A stretch of 64,000 nucleotides of DNA, taken from NCBI RefSeq assembly GCF_002179635.1, contig NZ_NFOE01000074.1, forward strand, positions 34,808-98,807, read 5' to 3'. This DNA comes from Campylobacter jejuni (GTDB taxonomy: Bacteria > Campylobacterota > Campylobacteria > Campylobacterales > Campylobacteraceae). Below are positions 26,900 to 35,811 of the stretch, piece after piece; the stretch's first letter is position 1, and each line of letters opens with the position of its first letter. Both the position numbers and the translations under genes were made by a program. The notes beneath the pieces were generated by a model. The model made no database searches, was not told the origin of the DNA, and worked only from the letters and a program-made list of their open reading frames with translations.

Positions 26900-28014
26900 A
26901 AGCATATATTTATATAGAAAATGATGTTTTTTTAAGCGCAAAAGCTTTTGGGGAAGGTGGAACTTTTTTTGGTGAGCTTGTTTTTAATACCTCTTTAACT
27001 GGTTATCAAGAGATTATTTCTGATCCTTCATATGCGGGTCAATTTGTAGTTTTTTCAATGCCAGAAATTGGTATAGTTGGTGTTAATGATGAAGACAATG
27101 AAAGTAAAGAAATTTTTGCTAGCGGTATGATTATAAGAGAATTAAATGAAGATTATTCTAATTTTAGAGCTAATAATTCTTTAAATGCTTATTTGAAAAA
27201 CCATGGCAAAATAGGACTTTGTGAAATTGATACAAGATTTTTAGTTAAAATGATTAGAGATCAAGGCAATTTAAGAGCCGTTGTTTCTACTGAAATCAAA
27301 GACAAAGAAGAACTTAAGAAAATGCTTCTTTCTAGTGCTAAAATCGATGAGGTAAATTATGTAGCTCAAGTTAGCACTAAAAGCTCTTATAAGCATAGTA
27401 AAGGTGCTTGGGATCATAGCAAAAAAGCTTATGAGAACGTAAAAGCAAGTGGTAAAAAAGTAGCTGTGATTGATTATGGTGTAAAAGAAAATATTTTAAA
27501 TGAACTTGTAAGTGTAGGACTTGAAGTAGAAGTTTTTCCTTATAATACAAAAGCAAAAGATTTGATTGATTTATATCAAAAAGGTGTAATTCATGGGGTA
27601 TTTTTATCCAATGGACCAGGTGAGCCAAAAATTTTAAAAGATGAAATTGCAGAGATAAAAAAATTAGCAGAAGCAAAAATTCCTATGCTAGGTATTTGTT
27701 TAGGACACCAACTTTTAAGTAATGCTTTTGGTTATGAAACTTATAAGATGAAATTTGGTCAACATGGTGCAAATCATCCAGTAATCAATCTTACAAATAA
27801 TACAGTAGAAATTACAGCACAAAATCACAACTATAATGTTCCTGAAGAAATAGCAGAGGTTGCAACTATTACTCATAGAAATTTATTTGGTGATAATGTA
27901 GAGGGTGTAAGATATAAAAACTATCCTATTATATCAGTACAACACCATCCAGAAAGCTCATCAGGGCCACATGAGAGCAAGTATATCTTTAAAGAATTTT
28001 TAGAGCTTTTGTGA
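26896..28014 (+). CDS. carA: Carbamoyl-phosphate synthase small subunit CarA
   Basis: A 372-residue glutaminase subunit that supplies ammonia to CarB for arginine and pyrimidine synthesis. The N-terminal CarA block FNTSLTGYQEIISDPSYAGQ is at about 29-48. The class I amidotransferase domain follows, with SNGPGEP, nucleophile Cys in GICLGHQL and the His-Glu pair in QHHPES. carB is not adjacent. It overlaps both neighbours. Confidence 0.95.
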   Translation: MKAYIYIENDVFLSAKAFGEGGTFFGELVFNTSLTGYQEIISDPSYAGQFVVFSMPEIGIVGVNDEDNESKEIFASGMIIRELNEDYSNFRANNSLNAYLKNHGKIGLCEIDTRFLVKMIRDQGNLRAVVSTEIKDKEELKKMLLSSAKIDEVNYVAQVSTKSSYKHSKGAWDHSKKAYENVKASGKKVAVIDYGVKENILNELVSVGLEVEVFPYNTKAKDLIDLYQKGVIHGVFLSNGPGEPKILKDEIAEIKKLAEAKIPMLGICLGHQLLSNAFGYETYKMKFGQHGANHPVINLTNNTVEITAQNHNYNVPEEIAEVATITHRNLFGDNVEGVRYKNYPIISVQHHPESSSGPHESKYIFKEFLELL

Positions 28015-28673
28015 ATTTAGATTTCATTGCTTTAGTGAGTATAGCTTTTCTTTCTAGCTTTGGACATTGTTATGGAATGTGCGGAGGTTTTGTTTTAGCT
28101 TATACTCAGCTTTCAAAGCAAATAAAACTTCCTTTTTCTCTTTTAATCTTTTCTTATCATTTATCTAGAATTTTTGCTTATGTTTGTTTAGGCGTGTTTT
28201 TTGGATTTTTTGGAAATTTATTTTATTTTAGTGAATTTGCAAAAGGTATAATGCTTTTTGCTATCGGGATTTTTATGGTAGTTTTAGCTTTTGCTTTAAT
28301 TTTTAAAGGAAAATTTTTAGCTTTTTTTGAAAGCTCTTTAATTTTTGATTGTGTCATTAAAAAAAATATTTCAAGATTAATTCAAAACAAGTCTTTAAAA
28401 AGTACTCTTTTTTTGGGATTTTTAAATGGTTTTGTGCCTTGTGGATTGGTGTATTTTTATATAGCCTTTGGTATGAGTGCGCAAAATGTCTATTTAGCGG
28501 CATTAATTATGCTTATTTTTGGACTTTCAACCTTACCTGCTTTGATATTTTTTGCTTATTTTTCTAAAACACTAAATGAAAAATTTCAAAAAATAGCTAG
28601 TTTGATTTCTTATATTTTAATCTTTTTTTACGGTATGTATTTTTCTTATACTGGTTTTATGCTCACGCGATAA
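28011..28673 (+). CDS. TauE/SafE-like (DsbD_2/UreH_2 type) membrane protein
   Basis: A 220-residue inner-membrane protein with about six spans. The first contains SFGHCYGMCGGFVLAY and the fourth region GFVPCGLVYFYIAF, the paired Cys/Gly motifs of the DsbD-like transmembrane family. Members near cbb3 oxidase genes are thought to help copper or redox handling during oxidase assembly, which the following ccoNOQP genes make plausible. It overlaps carA by 4 bases. Start is GTG. Confidence 0.7.
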   Translation: MNLDFIALVSIAFLSSFGHCYGMCGGFVLAYTQLSKQIKLPFSLLIFSYHLSRIFAYVCLGVFFGFFGNLFYFSEFAKGIMLFAIGIFMVVLAFALIFKGKFLAFFESSLIFDCVIKKNISRLIQNKSLKSTLFLGFLNGFVPCGLVYFYIAFGMSAQNVYLAALIMLIFGLSTLPALIFFAYFSKTLNEKFQKIASLISYILIFFYGMYFSYTGFMLTR

Positions 28674-28675
28674 CA

Positions 28676-28699
28676 TTATTATTTATTAATAAATAATAA
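28676..28699. promoter_or_regulatory. 24-bp perfect AT palindrome upstream of ccoN
   Basis: TTATTATTTATT (28676-28687) is the exact complement of AATAAATAATAA (28688-28699). It starts 3 bases after the preceding stop and could be an operator or a cruciform. It is composed only of A and T, so chance is higher than for mixed sequence. Confidence 0.45.
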
Positions 28700-28727
28700 A
28701 TAATTAGACATAATTTAAGCTAAAAAA

Positions 28728-28747
28728 GATATTAAATATCATATAAT
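28728..28747 (+). promoter_or_regulatory. ccoN promoter with overlapping palindrome
   Basis: GATATT-A-AATATC (28728-28740) is a 13-bp palindrome. Immediately after it is TATAAT (28742-28747), 43 bases before the ccoN ATG. A protein bound here would cover the promoter spacer. Confidence 0.5.
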
Positions 28748-28789
28748 ATAAAGATTGCATATTTGCAGAAAAAAAATTAAGGAGAGGAA

Positions 28790-30256
28790 ATGCACCCAGG
28801 AAATGCATTAAACTATGACTATACGGTTGCTAAATATTTTATGTTTGCTACCTTATTGTTTGGTGTTATTGGTATGGCTATTGGAACGCTTATTGCCTTT
28901 CAAATGGCTTATCCGGATTTAAACTATTTAGCCGGTGAGTATGGTACTTTTTCAAGACTTAGACCATTGCACACTTCAGGTGTAATTTTTGGTTTTATGC
29001 TCTCAGGAATTTGGGCTACTTGGTATTATATTGGTCAACGCGTGCTAAAAGTTAGTATGGCAGAATCAAGCTTTTTAATGTTTGTTGGTAAATTACATTT
29101 TTGGCTTTATATGATTACTATGATTATAGCTGTTATTACTTTGTTTGCAGGTGTTAGTACTTCAAAAGAATACGCAGAGCTTGAATGGCCACTTGATATA
29201 TTGGTAGTTTTAGTTTGGGTTTTATGGGGTGTAAGCATTTTTGGACTTATTGGAATTCGCCGTGAAAAAACTTTATACGTTTCACTTTGGTATTATATAG
29301 CTACTTTTTTAGGTATAGCAATGCTTTATCTATTTAATAATATGGCTGTACCAACATACTTTGTAAGTGGAATGGGCGATTGGTGGCATAGTGTTTCTAT
29401 GTATGCAGGAACAAATGATGCGTTAGTTCAATGGTGGTATGGACACAATGCTGTTGCATTTGTATTCACTGTTGGTATTATTGCTCAAATTTATTATTTC
29501 TTGCCAAAAGAAAGCGGTCAACCAATTTTCTCTTATAAATTATCTTTATTTGCATTTTGGGGCTTAATGTTTGTTTATCTATGGGCAGGTGGACACCACT
29601 TGATTTATTCTACTGTACCTGATTGGATGCAAACTATGGGTTCAGTTTTTTCAATTGTGCTTATTTTACCTTCTTGGGGTTCAGCAATTAATATCTTACT
29701 TACTATGAAAGGTGAGTGGAGTCAATTAAGAGAAAGCCCATTAATCAAATTTATGATTTTAGCTTCAACTTTCTATATGTTCTCAACTTTGGAAGGTCCT
29801 ATTCTTTCTATTAAATCAGTTAATGCATTAGCGCACTTTACAGATTGGATTCCAGGACATGTTCATGATGGTACTTTAGGTTGGGTTGGCTTTATGACCA
29901 TGGCTGCACTTTATCACATGGTACCTAGAATGTTTAAAAGAGAGTTATATAGCAAATCATTAATGGAAGCTCAATTTTGGATTCAAACCACAGGTATAGT
30001 ATTGTACTTTAGTTCTATGTGGATAGCAGGTATTACTCAAGGTATGATGTGGAGAGCTACAGATGAGTATGGTAACTTACTTTATACTTTCATCGATACT
30101 GTTGAAGCTATTATTCCTTACTATTGGATTAGAGCTGTGGGTGGCTTGTTATACTTAGTAGGATTTTTCATGTTTGTTTATAATATTTACAAATCAATCG
30201 CAGTGGGTAGAGTACTTGATAAAGAACCAAAAAGTGCTTCACCTATGGCAGCATAA
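28790..30256 (+). CDS. ccoN: cbb3-type cytochrome c oxidase subunit I, CcoN
   Basis: A 488-residue catalytic subunit with about 12 membrane spans and the heme b / heme b3-CuB centre. It reduces O2 with high affinity and pumps protons. Heme and copper histidines are visible in RPLHTSGVIFG near residue 62, WWYGHNAVAF near 220, AGGHHLIYS near 269, and DWIPGHVHDGTLG near 357. It opens the ccoNOQP operon, with a strong AAGGAGAGG before the ATG. Confidence 0.97.
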   Translation: MHPGNALNYDYTVAKYFMFATLLFGVIGMAIGTLIAFQMAYPDLNYLAGEYGTFSRLRPLHTSGVIFGFMLSGIWATWYYIGQRVLKVSMAESSFLMFVGKLHFWLYMITMIIAVITLFAGVSTSKEYAELEWPLDILVVLVWVLWGVSIFGLIGIRREKTLYVSLWYYIATFLGIAMLYLFNNMAVPTYFVSGMGDWWHSVSMYAGTNDALVQWWYGHNAVAFVFTVGIIAQIYYFLPKESGQPIFSYKLSLFAFWGLMFVYLWAGGHHLIYSTVPDWMQTMGSVFSIVLILPSWGSAINILLTMKGEWSQLRESPLIKFMILASTFYMFSTLEGPILSIKSVNALAHFTDWIPGHVHDGTLGWVGFMTMAALYHMVPRMFKRELYSKSLMEAQFWIQTTGIVLYFSSMWIAGITQGMMWRATDEYGNLLYTFIDTVEAIIPYYWIRAVGGLLYLVGFFMFVYNIYKSIAVGRVLDKEPKSASPMAA

Positions 30257-30267
30257 GGAGGAAAAAT

Positions 30268-30933
30268 ATGTTTAGTTGGTTAGAAAAAAATCCATTCTTT
30301 TTTGCTGTAGCGGTATTTATTGTAATTGCGTATGCAGGTATTGTAGAGGTTTTACCTGATTTTGCTCAAAATGCAAGACCAATTGAAGGTAAAAAGCCTT
30401 ATACGGTTTTACAACTTGCAGGACGCCATGCTTATATTAAAGAAAGTTGTAATGCGTGTCATTCACAACTTATTCGTCCTTTTAAATCAGAAACAGATCG
30501 TTATGGTATGTATTCAGTTAGTGGTGAATATGCTTATGATAGACCATTTTTATGGGGTTCAAAAAGAACCGGACCTGATTTATTGCGTATAGGTAATTTT
30601 AGAACTACAGATTGGCATGAAAATCATATGTGGGATCCAGTTTCAGTCGTTCCTGGTTCTATTATGCCAGCTTATAAACATATGTTTAGCAATAATGCAA
30701 ACATAGAAACAGCTTATGCAGAAGCGCTAACTGTAAAAAAAGTTTTCAATGTGCCTTATGATGTTGAAAATGGTACAAAACTTGGTACTTGGGAAGAGGC
30801 TCAAGCAGAAGTTAAAGCAGAAGCTCAAGCTATAGTAGATCAAATGAAAAATCAAGATGTTAAAGATGCGTTTGCTAGAGGCGAAATTAGAGAGATTGTA
30901 GCTTTAATCGCGTATCTTAATAGCTTAAAATAG
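30268..30933 (+). CDS. ccoO: cbb3 oxidase mono-heme cytochrome c subunit, CcoO
   Basis: A 221-residue subunit anchored by one N-terminal span (about residues 10-28). One c-heme site, CNACH, is at 61-65, with axial Met probably in PGSIMPAY near 131. It carries electrons from CcoP or cytochrome c to CcoN. It starts 11 bases after ccoN. Confidence 0.96.
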   Translation: MFSWLEKNPFFFAVAVFIVIAYAGIVEVLPDFAQNARPIEGKKPYTVLQLAGRHAYIKESCNACHSQLIRPFKSETDRYGMYSVSGEYAYDRPFLWGSKRTGPDLLRIGNFRTTDWHENHMWDPVSVVPGSIMPAYKHMFSNNANIETAYAEALTVKKVFNVPYDVENGTKLGTWEEAQAEVKAEAQAIVDQMKNQDVKDAFARGEIREIVALIAYLNSLK

Positions 30934-30941
30934 GAAAAACT

Positions 30942-31145
30942 ATGGATTTAGAACTAATAAGAGAGCTACAAGCTTATGGTTTTTTTGCTCTTGTAGTGTT
31001 TTTAGTGGTAGTTTTGTATTCTTATTGGTTTCATTTATATAGATCTGAAAAAATAGGTAGAAGAAACTATGAAAAATATGCTGATTTAGCATTGCATGAT
31101 GAAATCAGCGATCGTGTTTTAGAGCAAAATAAAAGGAGTGCTTAA
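30942..31145 (+). CDS. ccoQ: cbb3 oxidase small subunit, CcoQ
   Basis: A 67-residue single-span protein (span about residues 11-32), with the C-terminal tail in the cytoplasm. This is the usual size and place of CcoQ, which stabilises the complex. It ends in the same bases as the ccoP start (one-base overlap, TAATG). Confidence 0.88.
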   Translation: MDLELIRELQAYGFFALVVFLVVVLYSYWFHLYRSEKIGRRNYEKYADLALHDEISDRVLEQNKRSA

Positions 31146-32023
31146 TGCAATGGTTGAACTTACAAGATAATGTTAATTTATTATCTTTTATTGGAGCAAT
31201 TCTTATCATCTTGATTACACTTGTTGTGGTAGGAAAATTATTTAAAAGTATGAAAGAAGAAAAAAGCCAAGGTGAGCTAAGCGAGCATAGTTGGGATGGT
31301 ATAGGTGAGTTTAAAAATCCTATACCACTTGGTTGGGCTGTTGTATTTTTCTTAGCTATAGTATGGTGTATATGGTATTTTCTTTGGGGATATCCTTTAA
31401 ATAGCTATTCTCAAATTGGTGAGTATAATAAAGAAGTACAAGCACATAATGAAAAATTTGCGCAGAAATTTGCAAATTTAAGTGCACAAGATAAACAAGA
31501 AATGGGTAAAAATATTTTCTTGGTTCAATGTTCTTCTTGTCATGGAATTACTGGTGATGGTATCAATGGAAAAGCACAAAATCTTAACATTTGGGGTTCA
31601 GAAGAAGGACTTATAGAAGTAATTACTAAAGGTTCTAAGGGTATGAATTATCCTATGGGTGAAATGTTAAGTGCAGCAGACAATGGCATAGATGAAGCTG
31701 ATATCCCTGCAATTGCAGCTTATGTTGCTTCTGAAATTTCAGTGATTAAAAAAACTGAAAATCCTCAGCTTGTAGCAAAAGGAAAAGAACTTTTTGTAAC
31801 TTGTGCAGTATGTCATGGTGAAGATGGAAAAGGAACTATTGATGGTCAGTTAGTAGCTCCAGATTTAACAAAATATGGTAGTGCTGAATTTGTGGTAGAA
31901 GTTTTAAATCGTGGTAAAGCAGGTAGTATAGGTGTAATGCCTCATTTTAATAATGGTTTATTAAACGAGCTTCAAAAAGAAGCAGTTGGCGAATATACAA
32001 TTTCTCTTTCAAGGGGTGAATAA
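31145..32023 (+). CDS. ccoP: cbb3 oxidase di-heme cytochrome c subunit, CcoP
   Basis: A 292-residue subunit with two N-terminal spans (about 12-34 and 60-82). The two c-heme sites are CSSCH at 129-133 and CAVCH at 220-224, with methionine ligands likely in MNYPMGEM and GVMPHF. It receives electrons from periplasmic cytochrome c. It overlaps its neighbours by one base each. Confidence 0.96.
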   Translation: MQWLNLQDNVNLLSFIGAILIILITLVVVGKLFKSMKEEKSQGELSEHSWDGIGEFKNPIPLGWAVVFFLAIVWCIWYFLWGYPLNSYSQIGEYNKEVQAHNEKFAQKFANLSAQDKQEMGKNIFLVQCSSCHGITGDGINGKAQNLNIWGSEEGLIEVITKGSKGMNYPMGEMLSAADNGIDEADIPAIAAYVASEISVIKKTENPQLVAKGKELFVTCAVCHGEDGKGTIDGQLVAPDLTKYGSAEFVVEVLNRGKAGSIGVMPHFNNGLLNELQKEAVGEYTISLSRGE

Positions 32024-32235
32024 TGGAAAATTCAAATAGATGTGTATTTTCACTTTCAGGTGTTAGTGGAATGTTAATAGCAACTGTTTTATTGTTATCA
32101 ATTTTAGCTGGACTTACTATTTGGGGTTTAAAAGCACAACAAGATGTAATGCAAAAACCTTATAAATTAGAAAATGCAGAGCAAATTAAAATGTTTGACT
32201 CTAAAAGAGAAGAACATATCATCATAAAGGAATGA
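32023..32235 (+). CDS. DUF4006-type small membrane protein of the cbb3 operon
   Basis: A 70-residue protein with one span (about residues 10-36) followed by a charged tail. It overlaps the ccoP stop by one base. Similar proteins follow ccoP in Campylobacter and relatives (Cj1486c, recalled) and are annotated DUF4006. It probably belongs to the oxidase complex or its assembly. Function unknown. Confidence 0.72.
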   Translation: MENSNRCVFSLSGVSGMLIATVLLLSILAGLTIWGLKAQQDVMQKPYKLENAEQIKMFDSKREEHIIIKE

Positions 32236-32237
32236 TC

Positions 32238-32339
32238 ATGGCAAAAGTTCTTGAATACTTAATCATAGCTGGCTTAGTTATAGCAGCAGGAATTACTGCT
32301 TGGTCAGTTTTAACTGTAAATCATCTTTTTATAGGATGA
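32238..32339 (+). CDS. 33-residue membrane protein in the cbb3 operon
   Basis: An ATG at 32238, only 2 bases after the previous stop, opens 33 codons ending in TGA at 32337-32339. The product MAKVLEYLIIAGLVIAAGIT is a single membrane span, then AWSVLTVNHLFIG. AAAGGAATGATC just upstream supplies a ribosome site. The stop overlaps the next ATG (ATGA), so it is fitted into a chain of coupled genes and is very likely translated. It resembles the tiny stabilising subunits of other oxidases. Cj1485c may be the counterpart (recalled). Confidence 0.75.
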   Translation: MAKVLEYLIIAGLVIAAGITAWSVLTVNHLFIG

Positions 32340-32911
32340 AAAATACATTTAAAGGCGGTTTTTTAACCGCCATTTTTATTTGTTTTGCTAATTTCTTACA
32401 TGCTGAAATATTGTTAAATGATAACATCTTAAACACTGCAATAGAGCAAAATATCACTTCAAGTTCTAAACAAATTCGTGAGTTAACTGGAGTAAATATC
32501 GCTTTAGCATTAAGCGATAAAAAAGACTTTGAAAGCTTAAAAAACTATGAAGCTAATTTGAACAAGCCATATATTTTACTTGTATTTTCTAAAGCTTCGC
32601 ATAAGGTAGATATACTTGCAAGTGATGATGCTATGAAGTATTTTGATAAAGAAGGTGTCTTAAGTCCTTATCCTGAAAAAGGAACGATTTTACCTATACT
32701 TGCAAATCCTAAACAAAAAGACATTTATAACGCTGCTATTTTAAATGGTTATGCAGATATTGCTGATCAAGTGGCAAATCATTTTAATATAAAGCCTTTT
32801 TATGGAAATTCAAATCGTGATACTTTAAATATCATGAGAATTTTAATTTATGGATTTTTGTGTGTTGCGATTTTAATGCTAGTTCAAAGAAAAATCAAAA
32901 GGAGAAGATAA
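32336..32911 (+). CDS. Exported membrane-anchored protein of the cbb3 operon (possible TPM-like domain)
   Basis: A 191-residue protein. The signal or first span covers about residues 8-22, a periplasmic domain of about 145 residues follows, and a C-terminal span (about 165-183) ends in a basic tail QRKIKRRR. The pattern of an early LNTAIEQNI, LTGVNIALAL and a late span is reminiscent of TPM/YgcG proteins, but this is uncertain. The start at 32336 overlaps the 33-codon gene. Cj1484c lies in the same place (recalled). Confidence 0.6.
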   Translation: MKNTFKGGFLTAIFICFANFLHAEILLNDNILNTAIEQNITSSSKQIRELTGVNIALALSDKKDFESLKNYEANLNKPYILLVFSKASHKVDILASDDAMKYFDKEGVLSPYPEKGTILPILANPKQKDIYNAAILNGYADIADQVANHFNIKPFYGNSNRDTLNIMRILIYGFLCVAILMLVQRKIKRRR

Positions 32912-33424
32912 ATGCAAAATCAAAAAACATTTTGGCCTTATGGTATTTTGATTTCTTTAGGGTTTATTGTTATAGCTTGTATTGTTACGATTTTTGTTGC
33001 AAGCAAGGCGCCTGTGTACGAAGATAATTTTTATTTTGATTCTTATCAAAATGTAGAGTTAAATTATAATGAAATTCAAAACAGACAAAAGATTTTTGAT
33101 GAAAATTTTAAACTAAGCATTAAAGACAAAGAAAGCTTTATACATAAGAAAAATCAAGTTTATTATATCAATGAAGGGCAAAATGAACTTAGGATTGCAA
33201 TTGAAAATTTAAAAGATTATGACTTAAATAAACTTCAAATTCAAACTTTACTTTCGCGTCCACATACAAATGTAAATGATGAGAATTTACAAGCAAGATT
33301 AGAAGGAAATGATTTGGTGTTTGATTTTAATATCAAAGAAAAAGGTGTTTGGCAAATACTTTTAAAAATCACTCAAGATGAAAATAGTGTAGGATTTTTT
33401 AAATTCTTTTTACAAACTAGATAA
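32912..33424 (+). CDS. FixH-like protein
   Basis: A 170-residue protein with one N-terminal span (about 9-31) and a periplasmic beta-rich domain. The start FWPYGILISLGFI and the following VYEDNFYFDSY with a later LSRPHT match the FixH/CcoH family used in cbb3 oxidase assembly. It is placed at the end of the oxidase cluster. Its stop shares a base with the addB start. Confidence 0.75.
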   Translation: MQNQKTFWPYGILISLGFIVIACIVTIFVASKAPVYEDNFYFDSYQNVELNYNEIQNRQKIFDENFKLSIKDKESFIHKKNQVYYINEGQNELRIAIENLKDYDLNKLQIQTLLSRPHTNVNDENLQARLEGNDLVFDFNIKEKGVWQILLKITQDENSVGFFKFFLQTR

Positions 33425-35811
33425 TGAAGCTTTTTGTTTTTAGCTCACTAAGAGCTTTAAGAAAGTATTATGAGAAAAAACTGCAGATTGATAGTTTAGT
33501 AGAACCGGCTATGAGTATAGCCGAATTTATGCAAAAATTAGTTTTTTCTCCATATTTTCAAGCAACACACTATGAGTGTTTACTTTTGATGAAAAAGGCT
33601 TGCGAGCAAACTAAAAATTTAGAGCAAAGTTTAAAAATACCGAGTAATTTTTTTGCTTTCTTAAAGAATAATGCTTATTTATTTAGTTTCTTTAAAGAGC
33701 TTAGTTTAGAAAAAAAAGATATCAACTCATTAAAATTTCATGATGCTTATGCTCAATATGAAGAGCATTTGCAAATTTTAGAAGAACTTTTTAAAAATTA
33801 TCTTACTTTATTAAAAGAGCAAAATTTATATGATGATATTTCTTTGCCACTAGATTATGAAATTAATAGCGATTTTTTAAAAAATTATGATGAGATTATT
33901 TTTGATTTTCAAGGTTTTTTAAATGCTTTTGAAGTAGAGCTTTTGTTGAAAGTTAAGGAAGTAATTCCTCTTAAAGTGCAGTTTAATTGCACTAAATTTA
34001 ATAAAGATTTTTTAAATACTCTTAGCTTTTTACAAGGACTTTATCTTAAGGAAAATCATGCTTATTTGTTTGATGTAAATCAAAAAACAATTTTAAAAGA
34101 AGAGTGTTTTTTTAAAGAAAGTAAAATTAGTTACAAAAGTTTTCATTTAAGATCTTTACAAGCTGCTTTTGTTTTTGAAAAAATTAATTCTTTTTTAAAA
34201 TCTGGTATAAACGCAAAAGATATTGTAGTGATTACTCCTGATGAGAATTTTGTAGATATTTTAAGACTTTATGATAAAAACAATGTTTTAAACTATGCAA
34301 GTGGAGAGAGTATTAAAAACACACTTTTTTATCATAGATTAAAGTCTTTGTATGAAAGTGCTAAAGATGATGAGTTTGAGTATGAAGAAAATGAAGAATT
34401 TTATGAAAGGTGTAATTTAAACAAACATTTGTGCAATTTACACTTTTTTTCTTCTAACGTTGATTTTGCAGAGTTTAAAAAGCTTTTTGATGAAAATATT
34501 TCTTATGATTTTTTTGAGAATTTTATTTTTAATTTGCTAGAAGATAGTGATGAGGAGTTAAAAAATTATATACATCAAGAGCTTATTTTTATCAAGGAAC
34601 TTGTAAAAACACACAAGTTAAGCTTTGTGCAAATTTTAGAATTATTTTTTATGCAAATTGATGGTATAAAATTAAGTAGTGTTGGTGGTGGTGAAGTTAC
34701 TGTAATGGGGCTTTTAGAAAGTAGGGGGCTTAGATATGATGGGGTAATTATAGTTGATTTTAATGATGAGTTTATCCCAAAAAGAGTTTCAAGTGAATTA
34801 TTTTTAAACAATGAAATTCGCAAAAAAGCAGGACTTATCACTCATGCTCAAAGAGAAAATTTACAAAGACATTATTATTATACTTTAATAGCCAAGGCAA
34901 AATTAGTTGGAATTTCTTATGTGGAAAATGAAGAAAAAATCAAATCAAGATTTTTAAATGAACTTGAACTTCCACTTTATGAAGATAAAACTTATAGCAA
35001 TAATGCTTATGTGAAGTATTTTCAAACTTATCCATGTGCTTTTAATCTTGAACCTATTGTAAGTATTAAAGCAAAACATGATTATTTTCAAAGCGATCTT
35101 TCTTTTTCAAGATTTCATCTTCTTGTGTATTATGGTTTGGATTATTATTATAAGTATGTTTTAAGATTAAAAGAGCCAAAGACTTTAGATGATACACTTA
35201 GAGCAAATGAGTTGGGGAGTTTTATTCATAAGGCTTTAGAACTTTATTATACACAAAAATCTAAAAATCATTTTGATTATGAAGTTTTTATGCAAGTAGT
35301 AAAAAGCATTAAACAATACCGAGTTGATGCGCTAAATTTAGCTTTAATACAAACTATATTTAAAGAATTTCAAACACTTGAAAATGAGCATTTTAAGCAA
35401 GGTTATGTGGTGGAAAAATGTGAATTTAATCCACCAAGAAAAGAATTTATCACAGAAAATGGAGTGAAAATTCATGCCATAGGCTTTTTAGATAGAGTAG
35501 ATAATAATGGCAATGAAAGATTGATTATAGATTATAAAAGTGGCAAAGCAGATGAAAAGTCTTATCAACTTGCTTTTTATAAGTTTTTATTAGAAAATCA
35601 AAATACCTTATTAAATACAAAAGCTTGTTTTTATGATCTAAAAAATATCAAAATCATACATGAAAATGCTAAAAGTAAGAGCGTACAAGAACTGAAAGAT
35701 TTACTTAATGAACTTGCTAAAGAACCTTTGGAAAAAGAATTTTTTAATCAAAAAAACGACAATACTTACAGCCCTTATACCATGCTTTATAAAAAGGAGT
35801 TTAAACTTTGA
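33424..35811 (+). CDS. addB: Double-strand break repair nuclease subunit AddB (epsilon type)
   Basis: A 795-residue partner of AddA in RecBCD-like end processing. The C-terminus has a RecB-family nuclease motif, FLDRVDNN then LIIDYKSGK near residue 705. The N-terminus (KLFVFSSLRALRKYYEKK) lacks the GxxGxGKT Walker A of Firmicutes AddB, as expected for the epsilon form. A helicase-like fold with VTVMGLLESRGLRYDGVIIV remains. It overlaps addA by 4 bases. Confidence 0.85.
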   Translation: MKLFVFSSLRALRKYYEKKLQIDSLVEPAMSIAEFMQKLVFSPYFQATHYECLLLMKKACEQTKNLEQSLKIPSNFFAFLKNNAYLFSFFKELSLEKKDINSLKFHDAYAQYEEHLQILEELFKNYLTLLKEQNLYDDISLPLDYEINSDFLKNYDEIIFDFQGFLNAFEVELLLKVKEVIPLKVQFNCTKFNKDFLNTLSFLQGLYLKENHAYLFDVNQKTILKEECFFKESKISYKSFHLRSLQAAFVFEKINSFLKSGINAKDIVVITPDENFVDILRLYDKNNVLNYASGESIKNTLFYHRLKSLYESAKDDEFEYEENEEFYERCNLNKHLCNLHFFSSNVDFAEFKKLFDENISYDFFENFIFNLLEDSDEELKNYIHQELIFIKELVKTHKLSFVQILELFFMQIDGIKLSSVGGGEVTVMGLLESRGLRYDGVIIVDFNDEFIPKRVSSELFLNNEIRKKAGLITHAQRENLQRHYYYTLIAKAKLVGISYVENEEKIKSRFLNELELPLYEDKTYSNNAYVKYFQTYPCAFNLEPIVSIKAKHDYFQSDLSFSRFHLLVYYGLDYYYKYVLRLKEPKTLDDTLRANELGSFIHKALELYYTQKSKNHFDYEVFMQVVKSIKQYRVDALNLALIQTIFKEFQTLENEHFKQGYVVEKCEFNPPRKEFITENGVKIHAIGFLDRVDNNGNERLIIDYKSGKADEKSYQLAFYKFLLENQNTLLNTKACFYDLKNIKIIHENAKSKSVQELKDLLNELAKEPLEKEFFNQKNDNTYSPYTMLYKKEFKL

